Shown in pieces: positions 16,162 to 23,284 of a stretch of 64,000 bases of DNA (position 1 is the stretch's first letter; each line of letters starts with the position of its first letter). The position numbers were made by a program, and so were the translations under genes. Below the pieces are notes generated by a model. It had not been told where the DNA came from. It worked only from the letters and a program-made list of their open reading frames with translations, and searched no databases. The stretch is from Lacrimispora sp. BS-2. Lineage in GTDB: Bacteria > Bacillota > Clostridia > Lachnospirales > Lachnospiraceae. Location of the stretch: NCBI RefSeq assembly GCF_040207125.1, contig NZ_CP157940.1:2480001-2544000 (forward strand), in the 5' to 3' direction.

Positions 16162-16977
16162 TCATTGCTTTTCCGTTTTTGCCGCCGCCCTTTTTTTCTT
16201 TTTCATGCTCAAAATCGCCTCCAGGACGCCTCCGCCTATGGAAGACGCCTTGTCTGAGATCGTATAGCAGTTTTCAATGTTTCCTCTGGGGTCAACATCT
16301 CCTGACTTCATTCCCTTTGTCACTGCCACACCGTCCTGAAGCAGACCTCTTACAACGCCTCCCACCTGGGCATATATGGGAGCATCGCCTGAATAGCCTA
16401 CCAGGTCGCCTTTTTCTACCAGATCACCGATCTTAACATGGCCTTTAAAAATTCCATCATCGGTTGCACGGATTATCCGTTCCTTATCATAACCGCCGAT
16501 CATGCCTGGAACTCCTGTATTGGGAAAAGCGCTTCCCTCCCAGATGCAGCGGCCCAGATTATGGCCTCTTTTTGTCTCCACCACCACATGACAGTCAAGT
16601 CCGGCAGTAAAGCCGGGGCCAACGCCTACTACCACATCTGCGTCAGTTATCCTGGTTCCCAGGTTCTTTTTTGCAATAATGGCATCCACCACCACATCCG
16701 GCTTCCAGGTTTCCCGGATCTTGCATTCCTCGTCTGCCACTACCGCAACCTGATCCCCTGCTATGGCTCCATGGATTTCCTCCAGACTGCGGCATAAAAC
16801 ACCGGTGATATCCTCCACCTTTGCCTCTTCCTCATAAACTGCCCTTGAAAAGGCCACTGTCCGCCGTACCGTGGTTGGAACGGCGATATCCGTCATGACC
16901 AGTTCAAAGCCGCAGCGGTGCAACCGGCATCCGATGCCTGTTGCCAGGTCACCGGCTCCTTTTATCAATACCTTCAT
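16162..16977 (-). CDS. yqeB: YqeB/EF2563-type selenium-dependent molybdenum hydroxylase maturation protein
   Basis: This 271-residue protein starts MKVLIKGAGDLATGIGCRLH, the conserved nucleotide-binding-like opening of the EF2563/YqeB family. VVGVGPGFTAGLDCHVVVET (about 119-138) and GNLGRC-like and SIGGGVLEAIL segments follow. The family co-occurs with SelD and molybdenum hydroxylases that carry a labile selenium, and is thought to help insert selenium into the molybdenum cofactor; the chemistry is not established. The start at 16977 has AGGAG six bases upstream, so the longer frame is not used. A Lys/Ala-rich C-terminal tail follows the conserved domain. selD lies elsewhere in this window. 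Confidence 0.85.
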   Translation of the reverse strand: MKVLIKGAGDLATGIGCRLHRCGFELVMTDIAVPTTVRRTVAFSRAVYEEEAKVEDITGVLCRSLEEIHGAIAGDQVAVVADEECKIRETWKPDVVVDAIIAKKNLGTRITDADVVVGVGPGFTAGLDCHVVVETKRGHNLGRCIWEGSAFPNTGVPGMIGGYDKERIIRATDDGIFKGHVKIGDLVEKGDLVGYSGDAPIYAQVGGVVRGLLQDGVAVTKGMKSGDVDPRGNIENCYTISDKASSIGGGVLEAILSMKKKKRAAAKTEKQ

Positions 16978-16999
16978 TATAGTCTCCTGATCTTCTGTT

Positions 17000-17509
17000 T
17001 TATTTCTGCAGGGTATCTGATGTTCTGGCACATTCTCCGCCTCTGCCTGAAAGGATTTCCAGACCGTGAGAAAGGGTATCTAAAATGTATTCCAGGCTCT
17101 CTCTCACCGCCTTGGGGCTTCCCGGAAGATTGATGATAAGGGTCGATCCCCTGATGACACTGGCTCCTCTGCTTAACATGGCCCGTTTGGTCACAGTCAT
17201 GCTGTAAGCCCGTATGGCCTCGGCAATTCCCGGTGCATTGCGGTCCGCAACGGCCAAAGTGGCCTCCGGGGTCACATCCCTGGGAGAAAACCCGGTGCCG
17301 CCGGTGGTCAGAACCAGATCACATTCCACTTCATCACTTAAGCGCATGAGTTCTTCCTTTAAGTCTTCTCCTTCATCGGCTAAGAGCCTGTAGCTGACCA
17401 CTTCATAGCCTGCCTCTTCCAATATCTCTCTTATGACGGCGCCGCTTACATCTTTCCGTTCTCCGGCGGCTCCCTTGTCACTTAAGGTTACGATTCCTGC
17501 CCGGTACAT
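17000..17509 (-). CDS. mog: MogA/MoaB-type molybdopterin adenylyltransferase
   Basis: This 169-residue protein has the MPT-binding fold: GIVTLSDKGAAGERKDVSG at the start, LVLTTGGTGFSPRDVTPEA at about 66-84, and STLIINLPGSPKAVRESLEY near 122-141. MogA adenylates molybdopterin before molybdate insertion. The gene overlaps the MOSC gene by 22 bases and ends 22 bases before yqeB. It is a step in the same Moco assembly line as moaA, moaC and the MoeA-like gene. Confidence 0.85.
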   Translation of the reverse strand: MYRAGIVTLSDKGAAGERKDVSGAVIREILEEAGYEVVSYRLLADEGEDLKEELMRLSDEVECDLVLTTGGTGFSPRDVTPEATLAVADRNAPGIAEAIRAYSMTVTKRAMLSRGASVIRGSTLIINLPGSPKAVRESLEYILDTLSHGLEILSGRGGECARTSDTLQK

Positions 17510-17931
17510 ACTGTGATCTCATCTCCTTCCTTCATGGTCCCTCCCTGAAGAACTCTTGTAAAGATTCCGTTTGTGGGCATGATGCATTCTCCCATTTTCT
17601 TGTATATCTCGCAGTGGCTGTGACATTCCTTTCCTATTTGAGTCACCTCCAAAAGGATATCTCCGCTCTTTAACCTGGTGCCAATGGGAAGATGAATCAA
17701 ATCAATTCCCTGGACAATGATGTTTTCACCAAAGGCTCCGTTTCCGATCTTAGCACCTCTGGCCTTAAAATCCTCTATGGTATCAAAGGATAAAAGGCTT
17801 ACCTGCCGGTGCCATTTGCCTGCATGGGCATCCCCTTCTATCCCGTATTCTTCTATTAGATGGCCTTCATCCACTTTGGTTTTCTGAGTTCCCTTTTTTT
17901 CGCTGATACAGACAGCCATTACCTTTCCCAT
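17488..17931 (-). CDS. MOSC-domain protein
   Basis: This 147-residue protein is a single MOSC domain. It shows IEEYGIEGDAHAGKWHRQVS (about 26-45), GAFGENIIVQGID (about 65-77) and the conserved Cys segment IGKECHSHCEIYKKMG (about 98-113). MOSC proteins bind the molybdenum cofactor or handle sulfur for it, as in Moco sulfurase and YiiM. Here it is embedded between moaA and mog, four bases after moaA. A role in sulfuration or selenation of the cofactor is possible, but that is an inference from context. Confidence 0.85.
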   Translation of the reverse strand: MGKVMAVCISEKKGTQKTKVDEGHLIEEYGIEGDAHAGKWHRQVSLLSFDTIEDFKARGAKIGNGAFGENIIVQGIDLIHLPIGTRLKSGDILLEVTQIGKECHSHCEIYKKMGECIMPTNGIFTRVLQGGTMKEGDEITVCTGQES

Positions 17932-17935
17932 CTGC

Positions 17936-18904
17936 TTATCCTCCTATCTGGTTCATGTTGGGGCCCGTTTCTCCCAAAGCTTCTTCAAAATGATGGCTCT
18001 CCGGTTTGTTCCGGATGCTCTGCTTCATCAGATTAAAAAGGCTGTCATCGGAAATTCCTTCGCGCAAAGGCCCTTTTAAATCCACTCCCGCAGGGCTGTC
18101 CAGGCAAAGCTTTAGAAATCCGTCAGAAGTCAGCCTTACCCGGTTACAGGTACGGCAGAATTTGTGGCTTACGGCACTGATAAAGCCGATAAAGCCTGTT
18201 TCATCTCCCCATGTATAATAAACGGCAGGACCGTTGCCTTTTACCTGGCGGCTTTCCTTAAGTTCTCCAAAAGCCTCTGACAGGATTCCCGCCAGATCAT
18301 CATTTTCCAGTGCTTTGTAATGTTTCCCCTGTCCAATGGGCATCATTTCAATAAAACGGACAGGGATCCTGCGTTCCATGGAAAACCGGGCAAAGGCCAG
18401 CACCTCTTCCTTTGTTAATTCCTCCATGACCGCACAGTTTATTTTTACCTTGATTCCGGCTGCCAATGCGCTGTCGATTCCTTCCATGACGGATTCAAAA
18501 GAGTCTCTTCTTGTGATTCTGGCAAACCGCACGGGATCCAGGGTATCCAGGCTCACATTGACGCTTGATAAGCCTGCAGCCTTTAGTTTAGCTGACTTTT
18601 CCTTTAACAGGCAGCCATTAGTGGTCATTGTCACATCCTCAATTCCCGGAATCCTTGCCAGCTCCTTGATCAGGACCTCTATGTCCTTTCTCACCAAAGG
18701 CTCCCCTCCGGTTACCTTTACCTTACGGATTCCAAGGCGGGCACCTGCCTTACAGATCCGCAGGATTTCCTGATAGGTGAGGATGTCCTCATGGCGCAGA
18801 GGGGAAATCCCCTCCTCCGGCATGCAGTAGAGACACCTTAAATTACACCGGTCCGTAACGGATATCCGGATATAGTCAATGGTTCTATTGCAGCTGTCTT
18901 TCAT
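17936..18904 (-). CDS. moaA: GTP 3',8-cyclase MoaA
   Basis: This 322-residue radical-SAM enzyme starts the molybdopterin pathway by converting GTP to the 3',8-cyclo intermediate. The N-terminal cluster motif is [13 protein letters not shown] (about residues 17-29), [13 protein letters not shown] follows at about 63-75, and the C-terminal second cluster uses [19 protein letters not shown] near residues 250-268. The length is normal for MoaA. The start ATG overlaps the stop of moaC by four bases (ATGA), so translation is coupled. Confidence 0.95.
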   Translation of the reverse strand: MKDSCNRTIDYIRISVTDRCNLRCLYCMPEEGISPLRHEDILTYQEILRICKAGARLGIRKVKVTGGEPLVRKDIEVLIKELARIPGIEDVTMTTNGCLLKEKSAKLKAAGLSSVNVSLDTLDPVRFARITRRDSFESVMEGIDSALAAGIKVKINCAVMEELTKEEVLAFARFSMERRIPVRFIEMMPIGQGKHYKALENDDLAGILSEAFGELKESRQVKGNGPAVYYTWGDETGFIGFISAVSHKFCRTCNRVRLTSDGFLKLCLDSPAGVDLKGPLREGISDDSLFNLMKQSIRNKPESHHFEEALGETGPNMNQIGG

Positions 18905-19401
18905 CCTTTGCTCCCCCTGCTGCCTGAATCCTTTTCATAAAGTCCGCTTTTACCGCCATCCTTTTTCAAAAGGCAGATATGACTGATGGTCATCCCCCGG
19001 TCCATGGCCTTGCACATGTCATATATGGTAAGAAGAGCGATATTCACCCCTGTCAGGGCTTCCATCTCCACCCCTGTCTTGCCCTGGGTTTTAACCGTAC
19101 AGACTGCCTCTACAGAAAGCTGTTCCTCATGAAGTACAAAATCCACCGCGCATTTTGTAAGCATCAGTCCATGGCACAGCGGGATCAGTTCAGAGGTCCT
19201 TTTTGCTCCCATGATACCTGCTACCCTGGCTACTCCCAGAACATCGCCCTTTTTTGCGGTTCCAAGGGAAATGGCTTTAAAAACCTCCTGATTGACTGTA
19301 ATAAATCCGTGGGCAACGGCGATCCGGTCTGTTTCCGCCTTTTCCCCAACATCTACCATGCGGGCATTTCCCTGTTCATCAAAATGTGTCAGTCCATTCA
19401 T
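18901..19401 (-). CDS. moaC: Cyclic pyranopterin monophosphate synthase MoaC
   Basis: This 166-residue protein matches MoaC over its length: [16 protein letters not shown] at the start, [13 protein letters not shown] near residues 68-80, and [23 protein letters not shown] (split at about 112-134) with the catalytic Lys/Asp region. It acts right after MoaA to form cyclic pyranopterin monophosphate. AGGAGAGG lies some 13 bases ahead of the start, slightly far. It overlaps moaA by four bases. Confidence 0.95.
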   Translation of the reverse strand: MNGLTHFDEQGNARMVDVGEKAETDRIAVAHGFITVNQEVFKAISLGTAKKGDVLGVARVAGIMGAKRTSELIPLCHGLMLTKCAVDFVLHEEQLSVEAVCTVKTQGKTGVEMEALTGVNIALLTIYDMCKAMDRGMTISHICLLKKDGGKSGLYEKDSGSRGSKG

Positions 19402-19432
19402 ATTTTTCTTTTAACCTCTCCTCCTGTAGCGT

Positions 19433-20467
19433 CTACCAGCCCTTTCCGAAGCCGCAGTTTGGATAATAGCATACGTCACAGGAAAGGCAAAGCCCTCCTT
19501 TGCCCAGCTTATCAAGATCTTCCTTTATCACCGGGTCATCGGTCATAAGCCTTGGGAGCACCAGATCAAACACTGTCCGTTTGGAATACATGACGCATCC
19601 GGGAAGTCCGGCTATAGGAATAGTTTTCCCGTCCTGTCTGTAATAGGACAATAAGAACATGGCTCCCGGAAGCACCGGAGCACCGTAGGAAATCACTTCA
19701 GCCCCTGTATTGCGGATTGCCAGAGGAGTCTTATCATCCGGGTCAACGCTCATGCCTCCGCTGACAAGGACCATGTCAGCCCCCTGGCCGATGAGGTCAA
19801 GAATGGCCTCTGTGGTATGCTCCGGCTTATCATCGGTGACTGTCTGGCCAAGGATCCTGCCGCCTAGCTCTTCCACCTTTGCCTTTAAGACAGGTCCAAA
19901 GGAATCCTTTATCCTGCCATGGAATACTTCGCTTCCCGTGGTCACGATTCCCACCTTTTTATCCAGGTAGGGCAGTACGGCAAAGATCTTCTTTTCTCCA
20001 CAGACCGCTTTCGCCTCTTCCATCTTTTCCTTTTCAATGACAAGGGGAATGATCCTAGTGCCGCACAGCTTGTCCCCAGGCTCCACCGGGGTGTTGGGAT
20101 GTCTGGAAGCGATCATCATATTCCCCAGGCTGTTTATTTTATCTAAAAGTCCGGTATCTATTTTTAACAGGCCCCGAACAGTTGATTTCAATTCAATTTT
20201 TCCTTCCTTTACCTCGCTTCGTTCCATATTGTCACCAAAACAAAGGCTGCACAGGATTTCAGCAGCTTCATTTTCATGGTAAAGAGAATCATCCTTTTCC
20301 CAAACATAAATGTGTTCTTTTCCCATGGACAGCAGCACCGGAATGTCCTCCTCTGTCACTACATGTCCTTTCCTGAATCTTGCATCCTTTATGACTCCTG
20401 GTATGATCTGAGTCATATCATGGCAGAGAACCTGTCCTACCGCATCTACTGTCTTGATTTCCTTCAC
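19433..20467 (-). CDS. MoeA-like molybdopterin-binding protein with Cys-rich tail
   Basis: This 344-residue protein has a MoeA/MoCF-type molybdopterin-binding domain in its second half. GIVTTGSEVFHGRIKD (about 167-182) is followed by MVLVSGGMSVDPDDKTPLA (about 228-246) and IPIAGLPGCVMYSKRTVFD (about 280-298). The N-terminal half resembles the group of MoeA-related proteins found beside selenium-dependent hydroxylases, not classical MoeA. The last 20 residues hold four Cys (CLSCDVCYYPNCGFG), a possible metal or redox site. The GTG start at 20467 has GGAGAGGGG directly ahead; upstream in-frame starts lack a site. It probably inserts molybdate or handles the modified cofactor. Confidence 0.8.
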   Translation of the reverse strand: MKEIKTVDAVGQVLCHDMTQIIPGVIKDARFRKGHVVTEEDIPVLLSMGKEHIYVWEKDDSLYHENEAAEILCSLCFGDNMERSEVKEGKIELKSTVRGLLKIDTGLLDKINSLGNMMIASRHPNTPVEPGDKLCGTRIIPLVIEKEKMEEAKAVCGEKKIFAVLPYLDKKVGIVTTGSEVFHGRIKDSFGPVLKAKVEELGGRILGQTVTDDKPEHTTEAILDLIGQGADMVLVSGGMSVDPDDKTPLAIRNTGAEVISYGAPVLPGAMFLLSYYRQDGKTIPIAGLPGCVMYSKRTVFDLVLPRLMTDDPVIKEDLDKLGKGGLCLSCDVCYYPNCGFGKGW

Positions 20468-20558
20468 GTTCCCCTCTCCTTTCGTTCTTAGGCTTAACAA
20501 GTTATTCTCAAGTAAGAATATCCCTATTTACAGAAAATTACCATATCCACTCATTATA

Positions 20559-20918
20559 TCATCCGGGAAAATATTTGTAAAATAATTCTTCCACCGCTGA
20601 TTCTGCCTCCTCTACAAAGGCCAGATACCGGTCTAAGAACTTCTCGCCCTCTTCCGTTAAAACAGTAGTTCCTCCGTTTTCCCCTCCCCTTCTTCCTTCC
20701 ATCAGGGAAAATCCCAGGTCCTCTTCTGCCTTGTTGATAATCTTCCACGCTTTTGAATAAGCCATGTGCAGTTCCTGGCAGGCGGCAGAAAGGGATCCCC
20801 TCTCCCTTACAAGCCTCATTAAGTCTGCCACTCCCGGCCCAAAGTTACGCTCTTCATAATAAACACGGAGCTTTAAATGATACTTAAGCGTTCTTTCTTC
20901 TTTGTTTATTTCTTTCAT
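20559..20918 (-). CDS. ModE-type winged-helix regulator without ligand domain
   Basis: This 119-residue protein is an N-terminal ModE/LysR-like winged helix: FGPGVADLMRLVRERGSLSAACQELHMAYSKAWKIINKAEEDLGF (about 26-70) followed by TTVLTEEGEKFLDRY. It lacks the MOP domains that bind molybdate in full ModE. It overlaps yqeC by four bases and precedes the MoeA-like gene, so it is inside the cofactor operon. It may control the operon or molybdate uptake; what it senses cannot be told from the sequence. Confidence 0.8.
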   Translation of the reverse strand: MKEINKEERTLKYHLKLRVYYEERNFGPGVADLMRLVRERGSLSAACQELHMAYSKAWKIINKAEEDLGFSLMEGRRGGENGGTTVLTEEGEKFLDRYLAFVEEAESAVEELFYKYFPG

Positions 20919-21727
20919 TCTGATCCTTTTCTATGGTGTAAAAAACTGGTCATCACACAGCGTCCGGCCCATTCTTCTCCCAGACATTTCATGACCTGGA
21001 TCCCCTGGAACAGCCTGTTTTCATTGTCAGCCTTATTTAACAAAATCCGGTATTCCATGGATTCTGCTCCCTTTCTGGTTCCACTGCTGCTTATAAGAAT
21101 CCGGGCTGCCTGGGCCGGTGTAATAAAACTTTTTTCCGTCTGCCAGCCAAATGCGGCTTTTGCAAGCTCCCACCGGAAGCACGTTTCTTCCCATGGACTG
21201 CCGATGGCATCTAAGCCGGCGCATCCGACCACCCCATGGGTGCCTTTTAAAAGAACAGGCTCCCCTTCCCTTGGGATCTTCAGAGGCAGACGCTTTGCTC
21301 CGTCCGCCTCCACAAGAAGCACATCGGAAAGGCCTGAAAGCTGCTCCATTTCTGAAAGAGCCATGCCCTTTAATTTTCCCTCACCTGCAGGCTGCCCTGT
21401 TACCAGAACCTGGCCTGTATGGTCAGAATGCCATTCCTGATCATCTTTTAAGAAATCTTTTACTGTCCCGGCCTGGTCTGCCAGCACTACCTTACGGTTC
21501 TCAGGATAGAATATGTGGGTGCTGGTGGTGACAATTACCCGTTTCCCCATGTCCGCAAGTTCATCGGCCAGGGCAAACATGGCACTTGTCTTACCGCCTC
21601 CGCCGGTAAAGCAGATGATCATATGGTCCTTAAGGGGAAAACCCAGGGCTTCCCACAGGCAGCTCCTCCTTGTCACGGCCGTTTTTCCATGACGGCCGTT
21701 TAAGGTATAGACACTTTTTAGTCCCAT
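20915..21727 (-). CDS. yqeC: YqeC selenium cofactor biosynthesis protein
   Basis: This 270-residue protein carries a P-loop IICFTGGGGKTSAMFALADEL (split about 37-57), then TTSTHIFYP (about 66-74) and DVLLVEADGAKRLPLKIP (about 124-141), as in the YqeC family. YqeC is one of the marker proteins of the selenium-dependent molybdenum hydroxylase trait, together with YqeB and SelD. It is probably an NTPase in cofactor selenation. The start overlaps the end of hydA by ten bases and the stop overlaps the ModE-like gene by four. Confidence 0.85.
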   Translation of the reverse strand: MGLKSVYTLNGRHGKTAVTRRSCLWEALGFPLKDHMIICFTGGGGKTSAMFALADELADMGKRVIVTTSTHIFYPENRKVVLADQAGTVKDFLKDDQEWHSDHTGQVLVTGQPAGEGKLKGMALSEMEQLSGLSDVLLVEADGAKRLPLKIPREGEPVLLKGTHGVVGCAGLDAIGSPWEETCFRWELAKAAFGWQTEKSFITPAQAARILISSSGTRKGAESMEYRILLNKADNENRLFQGIQVMKCLGEEWAGRCVMTSFLHHRKGSE

Positions 21728-23103
21728 TTATACAGCTCCATACGTTTCTTTCTCGGAACATAAGAACCGGTTTTCTCCAATACCACTTGACCGTCTTTTG
21801 CAGCCAGGCGGCCCTTTAAGAATACAAGCTCTGCTTTTCCCTGGACAGAAGTTCCTTCAAAAGGACAATAATCCACATTTGCCACCTGGTTTTCTACAGA
21901 CATGGTCCACTGGACATCAGGATTCCACACCACGATATCCCCATCGCTTCCAGGAGCAATCGCCCCTTTCTGAGGATAAACACCATAAAGCTTTGCCGGA
22001 TTTTCTGACAGCAGACGGCACATCTGTTCCAGCTTTAAGTTATGCTCCAGCACTCCAAAGCTGTATATAAGGACCGGACGGGATTCCACTCCAGGCATTC
22101 CGTTTGGAATCTTTGTAAAATCCTCTTTTCCCGCTGCCTTCTGGCTGGTGGTAAAGCTGCAGTGATCCGTTGCTATGGTCTGGATATGGTTCTTAAGGAG
22201 GGCATTCCACAATCTGATGCTGTCCTTTTCCTTCTTAATGGTGGGAGAGATCACATACTTACTGCCCTCAAAGCCAGGAAGATCATAAACGCTTTCATTA
22301 AGAAGCAGGTACTGGGGACAAGTCTCCAGATAAATCTCCTGGCCCCGTTCCCTGGCGTATTTCACCTCCTGATAGCCCTCTCCGGAGCTTAAATGGACGA
22401 TGATCACCGGAGTATCCGCCAGATCTGCAATTTTTAACAGTCTGCCAATGGCTTCCGCCTCCACTGCGGCCGGTCTGGTTTTTTTATGGGCGCTGATGGA
22501 TAAATTACCTTTTGCTTTCTCTTCCTCTACCAGTGCCTCTATGAGTCCCATATTTTCACAATGGATGCCGGCAATTCCTCCCACCTCTTTCAGACGCTTC
22601 AGTACCTGATAGATTTTCTTATCATTTAAATACATCTCATCATAGGTCATATAGAGCTTGAAGGAGGTTACGCCACTCTCAACGATTTCTTCCAATTCCT
22701 TGCTGATAGAAGGATTCCAGTCGGAGATTGCAAGATGAAAACCATAATCACAGGATGCGTTTCCATCTGATTTTTTATGCCAGTTCTCCAGAGCCTTTTC
22801 AAGAGTCTCTCCCTGATACTGGGTGGCAAAATCAATGATCATAGTCGTACCGCCTGACAATGCGGCCTTTGTTCCTGTCTCAAAATTATCTGCTGTCACA
22901 GTACCTGCCACATGAAGATCAAAATGCGTATGCGCATCGATAAAGCCAGGGAATAAAAGCTTTCCCGTTACATCAATAACCTCCGCTTCTTTTTCCTGGA
23001 TTCCTGGTTCCACTGCCTGAATCTTTCCCTCATCCATGAGTACATCTGCCTGGATCAGGCCGCTTCCCGATACTACGGTTCCACCCTTTAATAGCGTCTT
23101 CAT
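21718..23103 (-). CDS. hydA: Dihydropyrimidinase/hydantoinase HydA
   Basis: This 461-residue amidohydrolase shows the metal motif GFIDAHTHFDLHVAG (about 53-67), the carboxylated-Lys segment SFKLYMTYDEMYL (about 146-158), the metal-binding HCENMGLIE and VHLSSGEGY, and ATDHCSFT late in the chain. It matches E. coli HydA (phenylhydantoinase), which sits in the same ssnA-hydA-ygfK-xdh gene set. The natural substrate is probably a ring-opened or reduced purine intermediate, but this is inferred from context. GAAAGGAAG precedes the start. It heads the tightly packed cofactor genes. Confidence 0.9.
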   Translation of the reverse strand: MKTLLKGGTVVSGSGLIQADVLMDEGKIQAVEPGIQEKEAEVIDVTGKLLFPGFIDAHTHFDLHVAGTVTADNFETGTKAALSGGTTMIIDFATQYQGETLEKALENWHKKSDGNASCDYGFHLAISDWNPSISKELEEIVESGVTSFKLYMTYDEMYLNDKKIYQVLKRLKEVGGIAGIHCENMGLIEALVEEEKAKGNLSISAHKKTRPAAVEAEAIGRLLKIADLADTPVIIVHLSSGEGYQEVKYARERGQEIYLETCPQYLLLNESVYDLPGFEGSKYVISPTIKKEKDSIRLWNALLKNHIQTIATDHCSFTTSQKAAGKEDFTKIPNGMPGVESRPVLIYSFGVLEHNLKLEQMCRLLSENPAKLYGVYPQKGAIAPGSDGDIVVWNPDVQWTMSVENQVANVDYCPFEGTSVQGKAELVFLKGRLAAKDGQVVLEKTGSYVPRKKRMELYKWD

Positions 23104-23194
23104 AAAATATCTACTTCCTTTCTTTCAGCTGTATCGGCGGGTCTTCCTGCCTGCTTTTCATTTTCGTCCATTGGCTGCTGTCATTTTCAAAGCT

Positions 23195-23236
23195 TGAAAG
23201 GCGCAGGGAGAAAACTGTTCTCCGACTGCGCCGATT
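23195..23236 (-). terminator. Hairpin between ygfK and hydA
   Basis: GGCGCAG and CTGCGCC (with inner GGAGAA/TTCTCC) form a long stem in the 181-base gap after ygfK. The following T run is weak, so it may be a partial terminator or an RNA processing or stability site inside the operon. Confidence 0.5.
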
Positions 23237-23284
23237 CATTACCATTACAATTACTTATTCTTTTTGCTTGTTTCCGGACTTTTC

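Noticed and set aside
16162..23103. Molybdenum cofactor riboswitch
   Set aside because: The leader and gaps of the Moco operon contain only a simple hairpin near 23200; the conserved Moco RNA motifs were not seen.
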